Virus record (IMG/VR): IMGVR_UViG_3300021963_000037
Coordinates: 1-64,000 of that record
DNA: 64,000 nucleotides
DNA from: a virus
Strand: one strand, 5' to 3'
The notes below the pieces were generated by a model. It was not told the DNA's origin and ran no database searches. It worked only from the letters and a program-made list of their open reading frames with translations. This document shows positions 1-7,166 of the stretch, in pieces; the first letter of the stretch is position 1; every line of letters begins with the position of its first letter. The position numbers and the translations under genes are program-made.

Positions 1-20
1 ACAAATTAAATAACATCCAC

Positions 21-461
21 ATGACAAAGACAATTTTTAACACCGAAAGAATTAACCAAGTAGATTTCATCCAATCACGTAACGGACAGTTTAGAGCAAT
101 CGTTAAAGTTCAAGCTGGTTTCTTAACCGTAGTAGATGACTTAGGTATTCAATGTAAATGGGAATCAGGTGCCCAATGGAAATCAGCATTAAGTGTATTT
201 AAGAACTTTAAAAAAGGTGCCCTACAGACAATCCAATTTAAAGCAGAAGGTTCAGATAATTGGTTAACTGTATTTGCTCGTAAAGGTAATAAAATCGTTC
301 TTATGGACACGGAGATGTTCTTAACCATGAAAGTAGGTGATATTAACCAAGACTGGTCTAATACTAACCTATATAGTCAAACTAACTATGCATTAGCTGG
401 AGCTAAGACTTGGGCTGATTATGCATTTATCTCTAACGAAACCGAATTAGTTAACGCTTAA
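21..461 (+). CDS. Hypothetical protein, 146 aa
   Basis: I do not recognise this gene. It encodes a mostly beta-looking 146-residue protein without signal peptide, membrane segment or obvious catalytic motif; Trp and Lys residues are frequent. The start is the first ATG after an A-rich leader. It is followed 10 bases later by a tiny zinc-finger gene and then by the large noncoding region, so it is the last normal-sized gene before that region. Codon use matches the other phage genes. Real gene: likely; function: unknown. Confidence 0.75.
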   Translation: MTKTIFNTERINQVDFIQSRNGQFRAIVKVQAGFLTVVDDLGIQCKWESGAQWKSALSVFKNFKKGALQTIQFKAEGSDNWLTVFARKGNKIVLMDTEMFLTMKVGDINQDWSNTNLYSQTNYALAGAKTWADYAFISNETELVNA

Positions 462-471
462 AATATAAATT

Positions 472-609
472 ATGCTTAAAATCTTAAAAAGCATGTATAG
501 CACAGTTAAATGCCGAATTTGTGGACGTAACTGTGGTTCTATTGGTTCCGGTAATGCAATTAACGGAATGTGTGAAAGATGCTACGAGAATGGTGGAGAT
601 GATGAATAA
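472..609 (+). CDS. Zinc-ribbon microprotein, 45 aa
   Basis: The 45-residue frame starts at ATG 472, ten bases after the previous stop, and ends at TAA 607-609. Seen directly: Cys at residues 14, 17, 21, 34 and 37, arranged as CRIC-x3-C and MCERC, typical of a treble-clef or zinc-ribbon knuckle that holds one zinc ion. The tail is acidic (GGDDE). Such mini zinc fingers in phages usually bind nucleic acid or a host protein; the partner here is unknown. It directly abuts the GC-rich noncoding region, so a role there is possible but only inferred from position. Confidence 0.6.
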   Translation: MLKILKSMYSTVKCRICGRNCGSIGSGNAINGMCERCYENGGDDE

Positions 610-615
610 TCACCC

Positions 616-689
616 CCAGAAGTCACTCCGGTAACACTTCCAGGGTGACACTCCAGAAGTCACTCCGGCAACACTCCCAGGTGACACCT
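616..689 (+). repeat. Two tandem copies of a 37-bp repeat
   Basis: Copies start at 616 and 653 and share CCAGAAGTCACTCCGG, then a variable base, then AACACT and a CAGGTGACAC-like end. Each contains GTCAC and GTGAC, which are inverted repeats, so the pair can fold in alternative ways (for example 645-649 with 659-663). The repeat begins six bases after the stop codon of the zinc-ribbon gene and marks the left edge of the gene-free region. Confidence 0.7.
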
Positions 690-938
690 AGGGTGAATAT
701 ACTCCACTAGGTGTTGCTAGCCCCACTGTGCTCACCAGTCACCATCTTCATGTAGGTCACTCCAACCTTCCGGCACCCGCACCCAATAACCCTTAACCTA
801 TAAAGAAGGAACCTATATAGGTAAGGTAGGCATGGAAGAGTAGTAGGTGTCCGTTATAGGTGATCTAGGCTATATAGAGAAGGGGGTATAAGGAGGTAGA
901 GTGGGTTGGAGTCCGTACCTCTAGGTCTCAGGGTACTC

Positions 939-1052
939 AGGGTCTTCAGAGCCCTCAGCATGCCTAAGCGCAATTTAACGGGAGTTCTAGGAGTCAGGGT
1001 CCTAGAGCCATGCGCCGATCCTAGGTACCAGGATCCCAGGGTCCCAGAGCCA
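939..1052 (+). repeat. Three dispersed copies of an AGGGTC..AGAGCC motif
   Basis: Copies lie at 939-953 (AGGGTCTTCAGAGCC), 996-1010 (AGGGTCCTAGAGCCA) and 1038-1052 (AGGGTCCCAGAGCCA). The last two differ at one base. They lie in the candidate structured RNA and flank a perfect 6-bp hairpin at 1017-1035. A second short repeat, CCTAAGCGC, occurs at 963 and 1206. Confidence 0.6.
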
Positions 1053-1382
1053 CATAAACCAATTTGCCCGATTTCACGTGGTGTCGGTGTCCTTCAGGTG
1101 AAGGGTCATGACTTTAAATAATGTACTACTATAATTAACACCTATTGCATTTGTGTTTCACAGAAGCACACACATTATCACGGTCCGTCCGAGGACACCT
1201 TTCTACCTAAGCGCGCGACTCCGAGTCCTCAAAGGGCCCTTCTAACCTCCGAGGGCCAAGAAACCAATAAAAACCTATAAGAACTCAGAAAGACTAATAA
1301 GAACCGTTATAGAAACCTATATAAGACTCCAGAAGACCCGATCGAATGGGGCCCGTCCCCATCGTAACTTGGACTACTCTAA

Positions 1383-1466
1383 GGGCCCTCTCAGCGCTTT
1401 GACCATCCCCCAGGTCGGTTTTTTTCCCGGTCCGGAAAAGTCACCTCTACCCTAAAGCGAGGGCCC
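1383..1466 (+). other. Branched helical domain in the gene-free region
   Basis: GGGCCCT (1383-1389) pairs with AGGGCCC (1460-1466), and after a 5-base bulge CGCTTT (1395-1400) pairs with AAAGCG (1454-1459). The 13-bp stem encloses two hairpins: GACC/GGTC (1401-1404, 1413-1416) and TTTTCC/GGAAAA (1422-1427, 1434-1439). A closed stem with two inner hairpins is the signature of a multi-helix junction in a structured RNA. Confidence 0.5.
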
Positions 1467-1917
1467 GAGAACTTCTAGTCTCCATGGGTCTCCAAGGGCC
1501 ATTGAGTGGGGGTCACTTCTAGTCGATCGAGACTCCAACACAACTAGACACCGTTACTTAAAGAGATTTTATTTCTATTAGTACTATAACTACTATAAGA
1601 ACTTAGATTAGTAGTGTGGTGGTCGAGTTGGAGTCGTTCAGAGAAATCCGCTAGAAGGAGTCGTCGGGGAGGTCCAGTAGCTCACGGGAATCGGGGTCGC
1701 ACGAGGGTCCTACTGGATTTGGATTTGGTATTCTCTTCTAGTACTTAGACGGTTTGGAGGATGGGCCCAAGGTGGATAGGAGGCCCTGTGGTATAAAATT
1801 TCTTTAGGTACTTAAAGACTTATATACTGAAACAAGTTTAAAAATTTCTCTATAAGATAAGTAACGGAAAAATCCCCCATTGAAATTTCCCCCAATACCT
1901 TTAAAATTATAAATATT

Positions 1918-2151
1918 ATGATTAAAGTTCAACATACACAAATAGAGTCTTCGACAATTGACAGGACTAGCTACTATGCAGACACTAAAGAGCTCATTGT
2001 AACTTTTAAAAGTGGCACAGTCTATTCCTATCATGAAGTTGGGGCCGATGACTACAAAAAGTTCATCAACTCTACCAGCGCTGGACAAGCGTTAAACCAT
2101 TTCATTAAGAACAATTATCAATTCACAAAAGTAGAACAAGATGGCGAGTAA
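1918..2151 (+). CDS. KTSC domain protein, 77 aa
   Basis: Residues 10-72 fit the KTSC domain (named for a Lys-Thr-Ser-Cys tetrad found in some members): a Tyr-rich strand, then VTFKSGTVYSYHEV, then a helix ending in SAGQALNHFIKNNYQF. These roughly 60-residue domains occur alone or fused to lysyl-tRNA synthetase and phage proteins; their biochemical role is not established. The start is the first ATG after the gene-free region, behind an A/T-only leader. It overlaps the next gene by 11 bases, indicating translational coupling. Confidence 0.8.
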   Translation: MIKVQHTQIESSTIDRTSYYADTKELIVTFKSGTVYSYHEVGADDYKKFINSTSAGQALNHFIKNNYQFTKVEQDGE

Positions 2152-2413
2152 AAAAGCAGCTACTACTGGTTGGAAAACTAAGATGATGGAAACGTCGATC
2201 TTGGGAGTTAAAACTGGTAAAATGGGTCATGCAATGATATGTATGAACTCAAAACCTGAACTAAGTAAATATCCTCAAGCAGCTCCAGAAGATGGTGTAT
2301 GTGATCAATGGGTTTTTTCGAGTGTTGACTCGGCTTCAGTTCTTTGTAGTAATTGTGTTCAACGATTAATGCAAGTTAGTCCGAACAGAGTATCAACCCC
2401 AGAAAACGATTAA
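2141..2413 (+). CDS. Hypothetical Cys-containing protein, 90 aa
   Basis: Not recognised. It overlaps the KTSC gene by 11 bases, and its last base is the first base of the LOG-family gene, so the three are one translational unit. Cys residues occur as MICMN, GVCDQW and LCSNC, the spacing expected of a small zinc-binding domain, though this cannot be shown from sequence alone. There is no signal peptide or membrane segment. Confidence 0.7.
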   Translation: MASKKAATTGWKTKMMETSILGVKTGKMGHAMICMNSKPELSKYPQAAPEDGVCDQWVFSSVDSASVLCSNCVQRLMQVSPNRVSTPEND

Positions 2414-3075
2414 TGATGCCGCAAAAAGCAATCGACGCATGGCAAATTCTCCGAATCCAAGGAGAGTTTACACGACTATTTGATGAGATGTCGGACTTGG
2501 ACCGTCCTTGTATCGCCGTTTTCGGTTCTGCAAGAACTTCAACTGGTAATAAGTACTATCAAGAAGCAATTAAAGTTGGAGAACAGTTGACCGCTAAAGG
2601 ATTTGGAGTTATAACTGGCGGAGGTCCTGGAATAATGGAAGCCGCAAACTACGGAGCTAGTAGAAAAACTGGTCTTTCGGTTGGTTTGGGAATAGAACTT
2701 CCATTTGAGGCAAAGATGAACGACTATATCAACCGTGGTATTACCTGCCGTTACTTCTTCACTCGTAAAGTTTCACTTATAAAATATTCACAAGGATTTA
2801 TCGTCTTTCCAGGAGGACTAGGTACACTCGATGAACTATTTGAAGCTCTTACACTTGCTCAAACCGGACATGCTCCTAAATTTCCAATTATTCTAGTTGG
2901 AAAATCATATTGGACCGGTCTTATAGACTGGTTAAAATCTACGGTTCTTGCCGATGGTAAAATGTCAGAATCAGATTTTGAGTTATTCAGAATTGTTGAT
3001 ACTGCTGACGAGGCAGTTGAAAAGATTTTAATACATAATTCTAAGTACCGAACAGAAAACAAGCAAAATTTTTAA
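2413..3075 (+). CDS. LOG-family (TIGR00730-type) Rossmann-fold protein
   Basis: The family hydrolyses nucleotide N-glycosidic bonds; plant and bacterial LOG proteins release cytokinin bases from riboside 5'-monophosphates. Both signatures are present: GGGPGIMEAAN at residues 69-79 and PGGLGTLDE at 133-141, the latter carrying the catalytic Glu. The length of 220 residues is normal for the family. The older name 'lysine decarboxylase family' is misleading. The start overlaps the previous gene by one base. In a phage a nucleotide-salvage or nucleotide-signal role is more plausible than hormone synthesis, but the substrate is unknown. Confidence 0.88.
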   Translation: MMPQKAIDAWQILRIQGEFTRLFDEMSDLDRPCIAVFGSARTSTGNKYYQEAIKVGEQLTAKGFGVITGGGPGIMEAANYGASRKTGLSVGLGIELPFEAKMNDYINRGITCRYFFTRKVSLIKYSQGFIVFPGGLGTLDELFEALTLAQTGHAPKFPIILVGKSYWTGLIDWLKSTVLADGKMSESDFELFRIVDTADEAVEKILIHNSKYRTENKQNF

Positions 3076-3076
3076 T

Positions 3077-5095
3077 ATGGACCATATAGACGATTTAAAC
3101 AACGGACCAACCTCATCTAAAAAGGGTGGAAAGGGTAAAACTCCTTTCCTAGACCAATTTGGTGAAGACTTAACTCAAATGGCGGCTGAAGGCAAATTAG
3201 ACGCAATTATTGGTAGAGAAAAAGAAGTCCATAGAGTTTGCCAAATTCTTTCACGTAGAAAGAAAAACAATCCAATTATCTTGGGAGATCCAGGAGTTGG
3301 TAAAACTGCAATCGTTGAAGCTATTGCTCAACGTATTGTCGAGAAGAAAGTTGCAAGAACTCTCTTTAATAAAAGAATTGTATCTCTTAACCTGGCAAAT
3401 ATTGTAGCTGGTACAAAATACCGTGGAGAATTTGAAGAGAGAATGAAGGCAATTGTTGATGAGCTTAAAGCTAATCAAGATGTGATTGTCTTTGTTGATG
3501 AGATTCATACAATTATCGGTGCTGGAGGATCTAGTGGTTCTCTAGATGCTTCTAATATCTTAAAACCTGCCCTTGCAAGAGGACAAGTTCACTGTATTGG
3601 CGCTACAACATCTGATGAGTATCGAGAACATATTGAACAGGATGGAGCCTTAACTCGTCGTTTTCAAGAAGTTTTTATCGATCCACCAACAATTGATGAG
3701 ACAATCGAAATCTTAAATAGAATTAAAGACAAGTACGAAGACCACCATGCAGTAACTTATACGTCAGAAGCTATTGAAGCTTGCGTTAAAATGTCTGAAA
3801 GATATATCACTCAACGTGAACTTCCAGACAAGGCTATTGATGTGATGGACGAAGTTGGTTCTAAAATTCATTTGCTAGAAATTAAGGTTCCTTCTCATGT
3901 AAAAAAGATGGAGACTGATGCTGAAGAATTCGGTAAGCAAAAGCACGAAGCTGTTGCAAAACAAGATTATGAAGAGGCTGCAAAGTACAGAGACTTAGAA
4001 CTTTCTAAGAAAAAAGAAATTGACCAAAAAATAAAAGATTGGGAAAAGAGCTTACGAGATAAAAAACGTAATGTAACTGACCAGGATGTTGCTAATACAA
4101 TTGCAGAAATTACTGGAATACCGGTTGCCAGATTAAACGGTGACGAGAGTAAAATGATACTGAATATGAATAAAGAACTCAAGAAGTTAATTATTGGTCA
4201 GGATCAAGCGGTCGATTCTTTATGTAAGGTTATTAAACGATCTAGAGCAGGAGTTTCCTCAGCTAAAAAACCTTTAGGGTCATTCATGTTTATCGGTCCT
4301 ACTGGAGTCGGTAAAACTGAAACTGTTAAAGCACTTTCTGAATATTACTTTGGTTCCGAAGATAATTTGATCCGAGTTGACTGTAGCGAATACCAAGAGA
4401 AGTTTACTGTTTCTCGTCTAGTTGGAGCTCCTCCAGGATATGTTGGTTATGAAGAAGGCGGTCAATTAACTGAGCAAGTTCGTCGTAAACCTTATTCAGT
4501 GGTTCTATTTGACGAGATTGAAAAAGCACATCCAGATATTTTTAACACTCTACTTCAGGTATTAGATGATGGTAGGTTAACAGACTCACTAGGTAGAACT
4601 ATTGATTTTACTAACACTATTATCATTATGACTTCAAATATTGGTGCTCGTAAATTCTCTGAATTTGGTATCGGAATTGGTTTTCAAACTGATGTATCTG
4701 AAGCTACACAAAAAGCTAAAATGGAATCAGTTATTCGTAAAGAACTTAAGAACAAGTTCCCACCTGAATTCTTAAACCGTTTAGATGATATGGTTCTATT
4801 TGAACAATTATCAGAAGATTCTATTCTTAAGATTGTTGATATTGAATTGACTGACGTTTGCGAGAGATTATTCGATCAGGGAATTCAAATCAAATTTACA
4901 AAAACAGCAAAACTATTTTTAGTAAAAGAAGGATATGATGTTGCTTATGGTGCTAGACCTTTAAAAAGAGCAATTCAAAGTCATGTAGAAGATTTATTAG
5001 CTGATGCTATTATCGATAAAACTATAACTCCTTCAGACGAGTTCTATTATACGATTACCTTCGACAAGGAATTGAATAAACTTTATATCCAATAA
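3077..5095 (+). CDS. ClpA/ClpC-like AAA+ unfoldase lacking the N-domain
   Basis: A double-ring ATPase that unfolds proteins and feeds them to ClpP. Seen: first Walker A GDPGVGKT (residues 70-77) with Walker B VIVFVDEIHT; a UVR-like middle segment (YEEAAKYRD) as in ClpC; second Walker A GPTGVGKT with VVLFDEIEKAH; and the Clp D2-small domain with GARPLKRAI. It is 672 residues long, and the first AAA domain follows almost directly after a 30-residue linker, so the Clp N-terminal adaptor-binding repeats are missing. After SNIGARKF an IGF tripeptide sits where ClpA/ClpC/ClpX carry the ClpP-docking loop. A ClpP-like gene lies 1.2 kb downstream, so the two probably form a complete phage protease. 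Confidence 0.93.
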   Translation: MDHIDDLNNGPTSSKKGGKGKTPFLDQFGEDLTQMAAEGKLDAIIGREKEVHRVCQILSRRKKNNPIILGDPGVGKTAIVEAIAQRIVEKKVARTLFNKRIVSLNLANIVAGTKYRGEFEERMKAIVDELKANQDVIVFVDEIHTIIGAGGSSGSLDASNILKPALARGQVHCIGATTSDEYREHIEQDGALTRRFQEVFIDPPTIDETIEILNRIKDKYEDHHAVTYTSEAIEACVKMSERYITQRELPDKAIDVMDEVGSKIHLLEIKVPSHVKKMETDAEEFGKQKHEAVAKQDYEEAAKYRDLELSKKKEIDQKIKDWEKSLRDKKRNVTDQDVANTIAEITGIPVARLNGDESKMILNMNKELKKLIIGQDQAVDSLCKVIKRSRAGVSSAKKPLGSFMFIGPTGVGKTETVKALSEYYFGSEDNLIRVDCSEYQEKFTVSRLVGAPPGYVGYEEGGQLTEQVRRKPYSVVLFDEIEKAHPDIFNTLLQVLDDGRLTDSLGRTIDFTNTIIIMTSNIGARKFSEFGIGIGFQTDVSEATQKAKMESVIRKELKNKFPPEFLNRLDDMVLFEQLSEDSILKIVDIELTDVCERLFDQGIQIKFTKTAKLFLVKEGYDVAYGARPLKRAIQSHVEDLLADAIIDKTITPSDEFYYTITFDKELNKLYIQ

Positions 5096-5120
5096 GTGTA
5101 TAACCTTTATAAAATAATTA

Positions 5121-6017
5121 ATGAGCAATTTTTCAAATCAATTTACCGGAATCATTAACAAAATCAATGATTCCGGTTCTGAATCACAACCAAGAAATTT
5201 AAAAGTACGTGAACTTATATACGGACAGTTTGATGTAGATTCTACTCAGCCATTCGCATCTTTTAAAGACCGTGCTTTTAACTGGAAATACTTTGCAGGT
5301 GAAGTAGCATGGTATCTTAAAAAAGATAATGATATTGACTACATCAACAAGTTTTCTAATTTCTGGAAAGGCATAACAAACCCAAATACAAATACCATTA
5401 ATTCAAATTACGGTTCTCTACTTTTTGGATCGCAACTTAAATGGTGTCTTGACAGTTTAAAAGTTGACAATAATACTCGTCAAGCAATTGCATTCTTAAA
5501 TCAGCCTAAATTTCAATTTGAAGGTAACAAAGATTTTGTTTGTACGATGTACTTAAATTTCTTTATTCGAGATAATAGGTTACATATGAAAGTTCAGATG
5601 CGTTCTAATGATATTTTCTATGGACTTACATTTGATGCACCGTTTTTTGCAGTAGTACACCAGCATATGTTGCTTTGGTTAAAAGAAACCTATCCAACTT
5701 TAGAACTTGGGACATATACTCATTTTGCTGACAACATTCATTATTATGAAAGACATTTTGAATTGTCTGATCAGATTCTCACAAATGGTTTATCTGATAA
5801 TCAATACATTATGGATATTAAACAACCTCTATTTACATTAGAAGATAATGGTATTAAATATACAGAAGCTGGTTTATCCTTCATTAGTGAAGTTGATGCA
5901 ATCTCAGAAAATGAAAATGCTAAAGGTAAAAACTATCTTGAAATTTTATCAAAATACTTAAATGTAAAAAATGCAAGTACCATTAATCAAGATAATACTG
6001 AGCAAAGTGCAGGCTAA
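5121..6017 (+). CDS. Thymidylate synthase / dCMP hydroxymethylase family enzyme
   Basis: The fold and motifs of the folate-dependent pyrimidine-nucleotide C5 enzymes are clear: a WK..GE..WYL helix, the catalytic Cys141 in DFVCTMYL, the phosphate-binding MRSND at 160-164, and HYYERHF at 207-213. The residue that pairs with the base is Asp172 (GLTFDAPFF), where thymidylate synthase has Asn and T4 dCMP hydroxymethylase has Asp. This favours a dCMP substrate and 5-hydroxymethyl-dCMP as product, but dUMP activity cannot be excluded. About 25 C-terminal residues are low-complexity. A dCMP deaminase gene lies at 33951. Confidence 0.88.
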   Translation: MSNFSNQFTGIINKINDSGSESQPRNLKVRELIYGQFDVDSTQPFASFKDRAFNWKYFAGEVAWYLKKDNDIDYINKFSNFWKGITNPNTNTINSNYGSLLFGSQLKWCLDSLKVDNNTRQAIAFLNQPKFQFEGNKDFVCTMYLNFFIRDNRLHMKVQMRSNDIFYGLTFDAPFFAVVHQHMLLWLKETYPTLELGTYTHFADNIHYYERHFELSDQILTNGLSDNQYIMDIKQPLFTLEDNGIKYTEAGLSFISEVDAISENENAKGKNYLEILSKYLNVKNASTINQDNTEQSAG

Positions 6018-6279
6018 TTATCCAATCAGCACCTATATCCAAGAAGAAGGAGAAGATGCTCTAAATAGACATATCGTCTCTCATGTGATTAACACGTTAG
6101 ATGGTAAAATTAAACATAATCTTCTTTGTCAATTCGAAGACGAGTATGGCGCTAAATATAATGTAACTCTAGATAAAGATAGCTGGAAAAAATCATTAGG
6201 TAAAGCGCATCAATATTTCTTAAAGATCGAGGAATATGAAACTTGTAAAATTATTAAAGAAACACTAGAAAAAATATGA
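5971..6279 (+). CDS. EEYEKC-family small protein, copy A
   Basis: One of four paralogues in this window that end in a helix with the pattern FxxxEEYExCxxLKxxL (here FLKIEEYETCKIIKETLEKI). The function is unknown; the helix-rich, charged sequence looks like an adaptor or small regulator. The ATG at 5971 overlaps the upstream enzyme gene by 47 bases; an in-frame GTG at 6007 would reduce this to 11 bases, so the start is uncertain. It overlaps the clpP-like gene by 4 bases (ATGA), tying its translation to that protease. Confidence 0.7.
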   Translation: MQVPLIKIILSKVQANYPISTYIQEEGEDALNRHIVSHVINTLDGKIKHNLLCQFEDEYGAKYNVTLDKDSWKKSLGKAHQYFLKIEEYETCKIIKETLEKI

Positions 6280-6956
6280 ATCTATTCGACAAAAAATCTG
6301 AGTTTAGCAGATACGCAAAATCCGAACATAACGTATCTTCATTAAATTTAGATTACTACCAAAAACAAATTAAAGGATCTTTAACCCCATATATTTTGGA
6401 GGAAAGAGAACTTAGAGCCGTTCAAATGGACATTTTCTCTAGGTTGATGATGGATCGAGTATTATGGGTTGCCGGTGAAGTAAATGACAATATGTCAACC
6501 ATCGTACAAGCTCAGCTGATGTTCTTAGATTCAACAGGTCAGGATGATATTACAATGCATATCGATTCAGGAGGTGGATCTGTTAAGTCAGGTCTTTCAA
6601 TGGTTGATGTTATGGATTATATCAATTGTGATATTAAAACAGTAAACACTGGTATGGCAGCATCTATGGGATCCGTTCTTTTAGGAGCTGGTACTAAAGG
6701 TAAAAGAGCATCATTAAGACATTCAACAACAATGCTACATCAATCTTCTGGCGGTTTTAGTGGAAATATTCAAGATGCTGAAATTGATTGGAAAGAATGG
6801 CAAAAAGTAAATAAGATTCTTTTTGATCTTTTAGGAGAATATTGTGGAAAACCAGCAGATGTGGTTATGAAAGATGCTACAAGAGATTTTTGGTTAAACG
6901 CTGAAGATGCATTAGCGTACGGCATAATTGATACAATTGTTAAAAGAAATAAATAA
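6276..6956 (+). CDS. clpP: ClpP-like serine protease
   Basis: A self-compartmentalising serine protease of the ClpP/crotonase fold. The catalytic triad is visible: Ser130 in GMAASMGS, His155 in TTMLHQ, Asp204 in ATRDFWL. The oxyanion-loop glycines DSGGGSV are at 97-103. At 226 residues it is slightly longer than bacterial ClpP because of a 35-residue N-terminal extension of unknown role. The start overlaps the preceding EEYEKC-family gene (ATGA). Together with the unfoldase at 3077 it probably forms a phage Clp protease. ClpP-like enzymes also serve phages as prohead proteases, but no portal or capsid gene is nearby. Confidence 0.93.
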   Translation: MNLFDKKSEFSRYAKSEHNVSSLNLDYYQKQIKGSLTPYILEERELRAVQMDIFSRLMMDRVLWVAGEVNDNMSTIVQAQLMFLDSTGQDDITMHIDSGGGSVKSGLSMVDVMDYINCDIKTVNTGMAASMGSVLLGAGTKGKRASLRHSTTMLHQSSGGFSGNIQDAEIDWKEWQKVNKILFDLLGEYCGKPADVVMKDATRDFWLNAEDALAYGIIDTIVKRNK

Positions 6957-6959
6957 AAA

Positions 6960-7166
6960 ATGAATGTACATATTTACATTGAATCTGAAAAGGTAGAGTA
7001 CTTAAAAAGGATTCTTGATATTGTTTGGTCTTTAGACGAAGATGAACATGATTCTATCATATACCAGAACGTTCCTGCTAAAGGTTGGATTCAAGTATCT
7101 ATGTCATCAAACGAATTTATTGCTTTAACAGATCGTGGACTATTAAATGAACTTATTGAACTATGA
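6960..7166 (+). CDS. Hypothetical protein, 68 aa
   Basis: Not recognised. It begins three bases after the clpP-like stop and overlaps the next gene by four bases (ATGA), so it belongs to the same operon. The fold looks alpha/beta, starting with a MNVHIYIES strand; a loosely similar layout occurs in the 79-residue protein at 23954, but the likeness is weak. Acidic, with no transmembrane segment. Confidence 0.7.
   Translation: MNVHIYIESEKVEYLKRILDIVWSLDEDEHDSIIYQNVPAKGWIQVSMSSNEFIALTDRGLLNELIEL

Larger units (their letters stand above)
610..1917 (+). ncRNA. Candidate giant structured noncoding RNA or other structured gene-free region
   Basis: No credible gene exists here on either strand, in a genome whose genes otherwise nearly touch. 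Two sampled lines (961-1020, 1381-1440) have 55-58% G+C, against about 30% in sampled coding lines. Perfect or nearly perfect helices occur along the whole length: 684-691 with 707-714 (8 bp); 791-802 with 816-826 (11 bp, one bulged A); 1017-1022 with 1030-1035; 1091-1095 with 1100-1104 (AGGT loop); 1191-1196 with 1225-1230; 1235-1240 with 1252-1257; 1346-1351 with 1357-1362; a branched domain 1383-1466; 1477-1482 with 1529-1534; 1673-1680 with 1710-1717; 1763-1767 with 1782-1786. Short motifs recur as well. Phages are known to carry very large ornate RNAs (GOLLD, ROOL), but I cannot match this to either. Strand and ends are not determined; + is assumed from the neighbours. Alternatives: a replication or packaging site, or foreign DNA. 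Confidence 0.45.

Noticed and set aside
906-1121. Open frame of 71 codons in the gene-free region
   Set aside because: Unusual Pro/Arg/Val-rich composition unlike the phage's genes, no leader resembling others, and it crosses several perfect hairpins; random open frame in GC-rich DNA.
1380-1400. Hammerhead or other known self-cleaving ribozyme in the gene-free region
   Set aside because: No CUGANGA...GAAA core in the correct orientation was found on either real strand.
1420-1520. tRNA-like folds in the gene-free region
   Set aside because: No T-loop (GTTCRANYC) or acceptor/CCA arrangement found; helices do not form a cloverleaf. No tRNA was recognised anywhere in the window.
610-1900. Reading the region as an unreversed complement gives a few short open stretches, one with a signal-peptide-like start
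   Set aside because: A parallel (non-reversed) complement is not a biological strand; stretches are under about 55 codons and compatible with chance. It would matter only as a data-handling artefact, for which there is no other sign: both borders join smoothly.
1804-2088. Minus-strand frame of 94 codons opposite the KTSC gene
   Set aside because: It lies opposite a gene with a clear family match, and no other gene in the window uses the minus strand.
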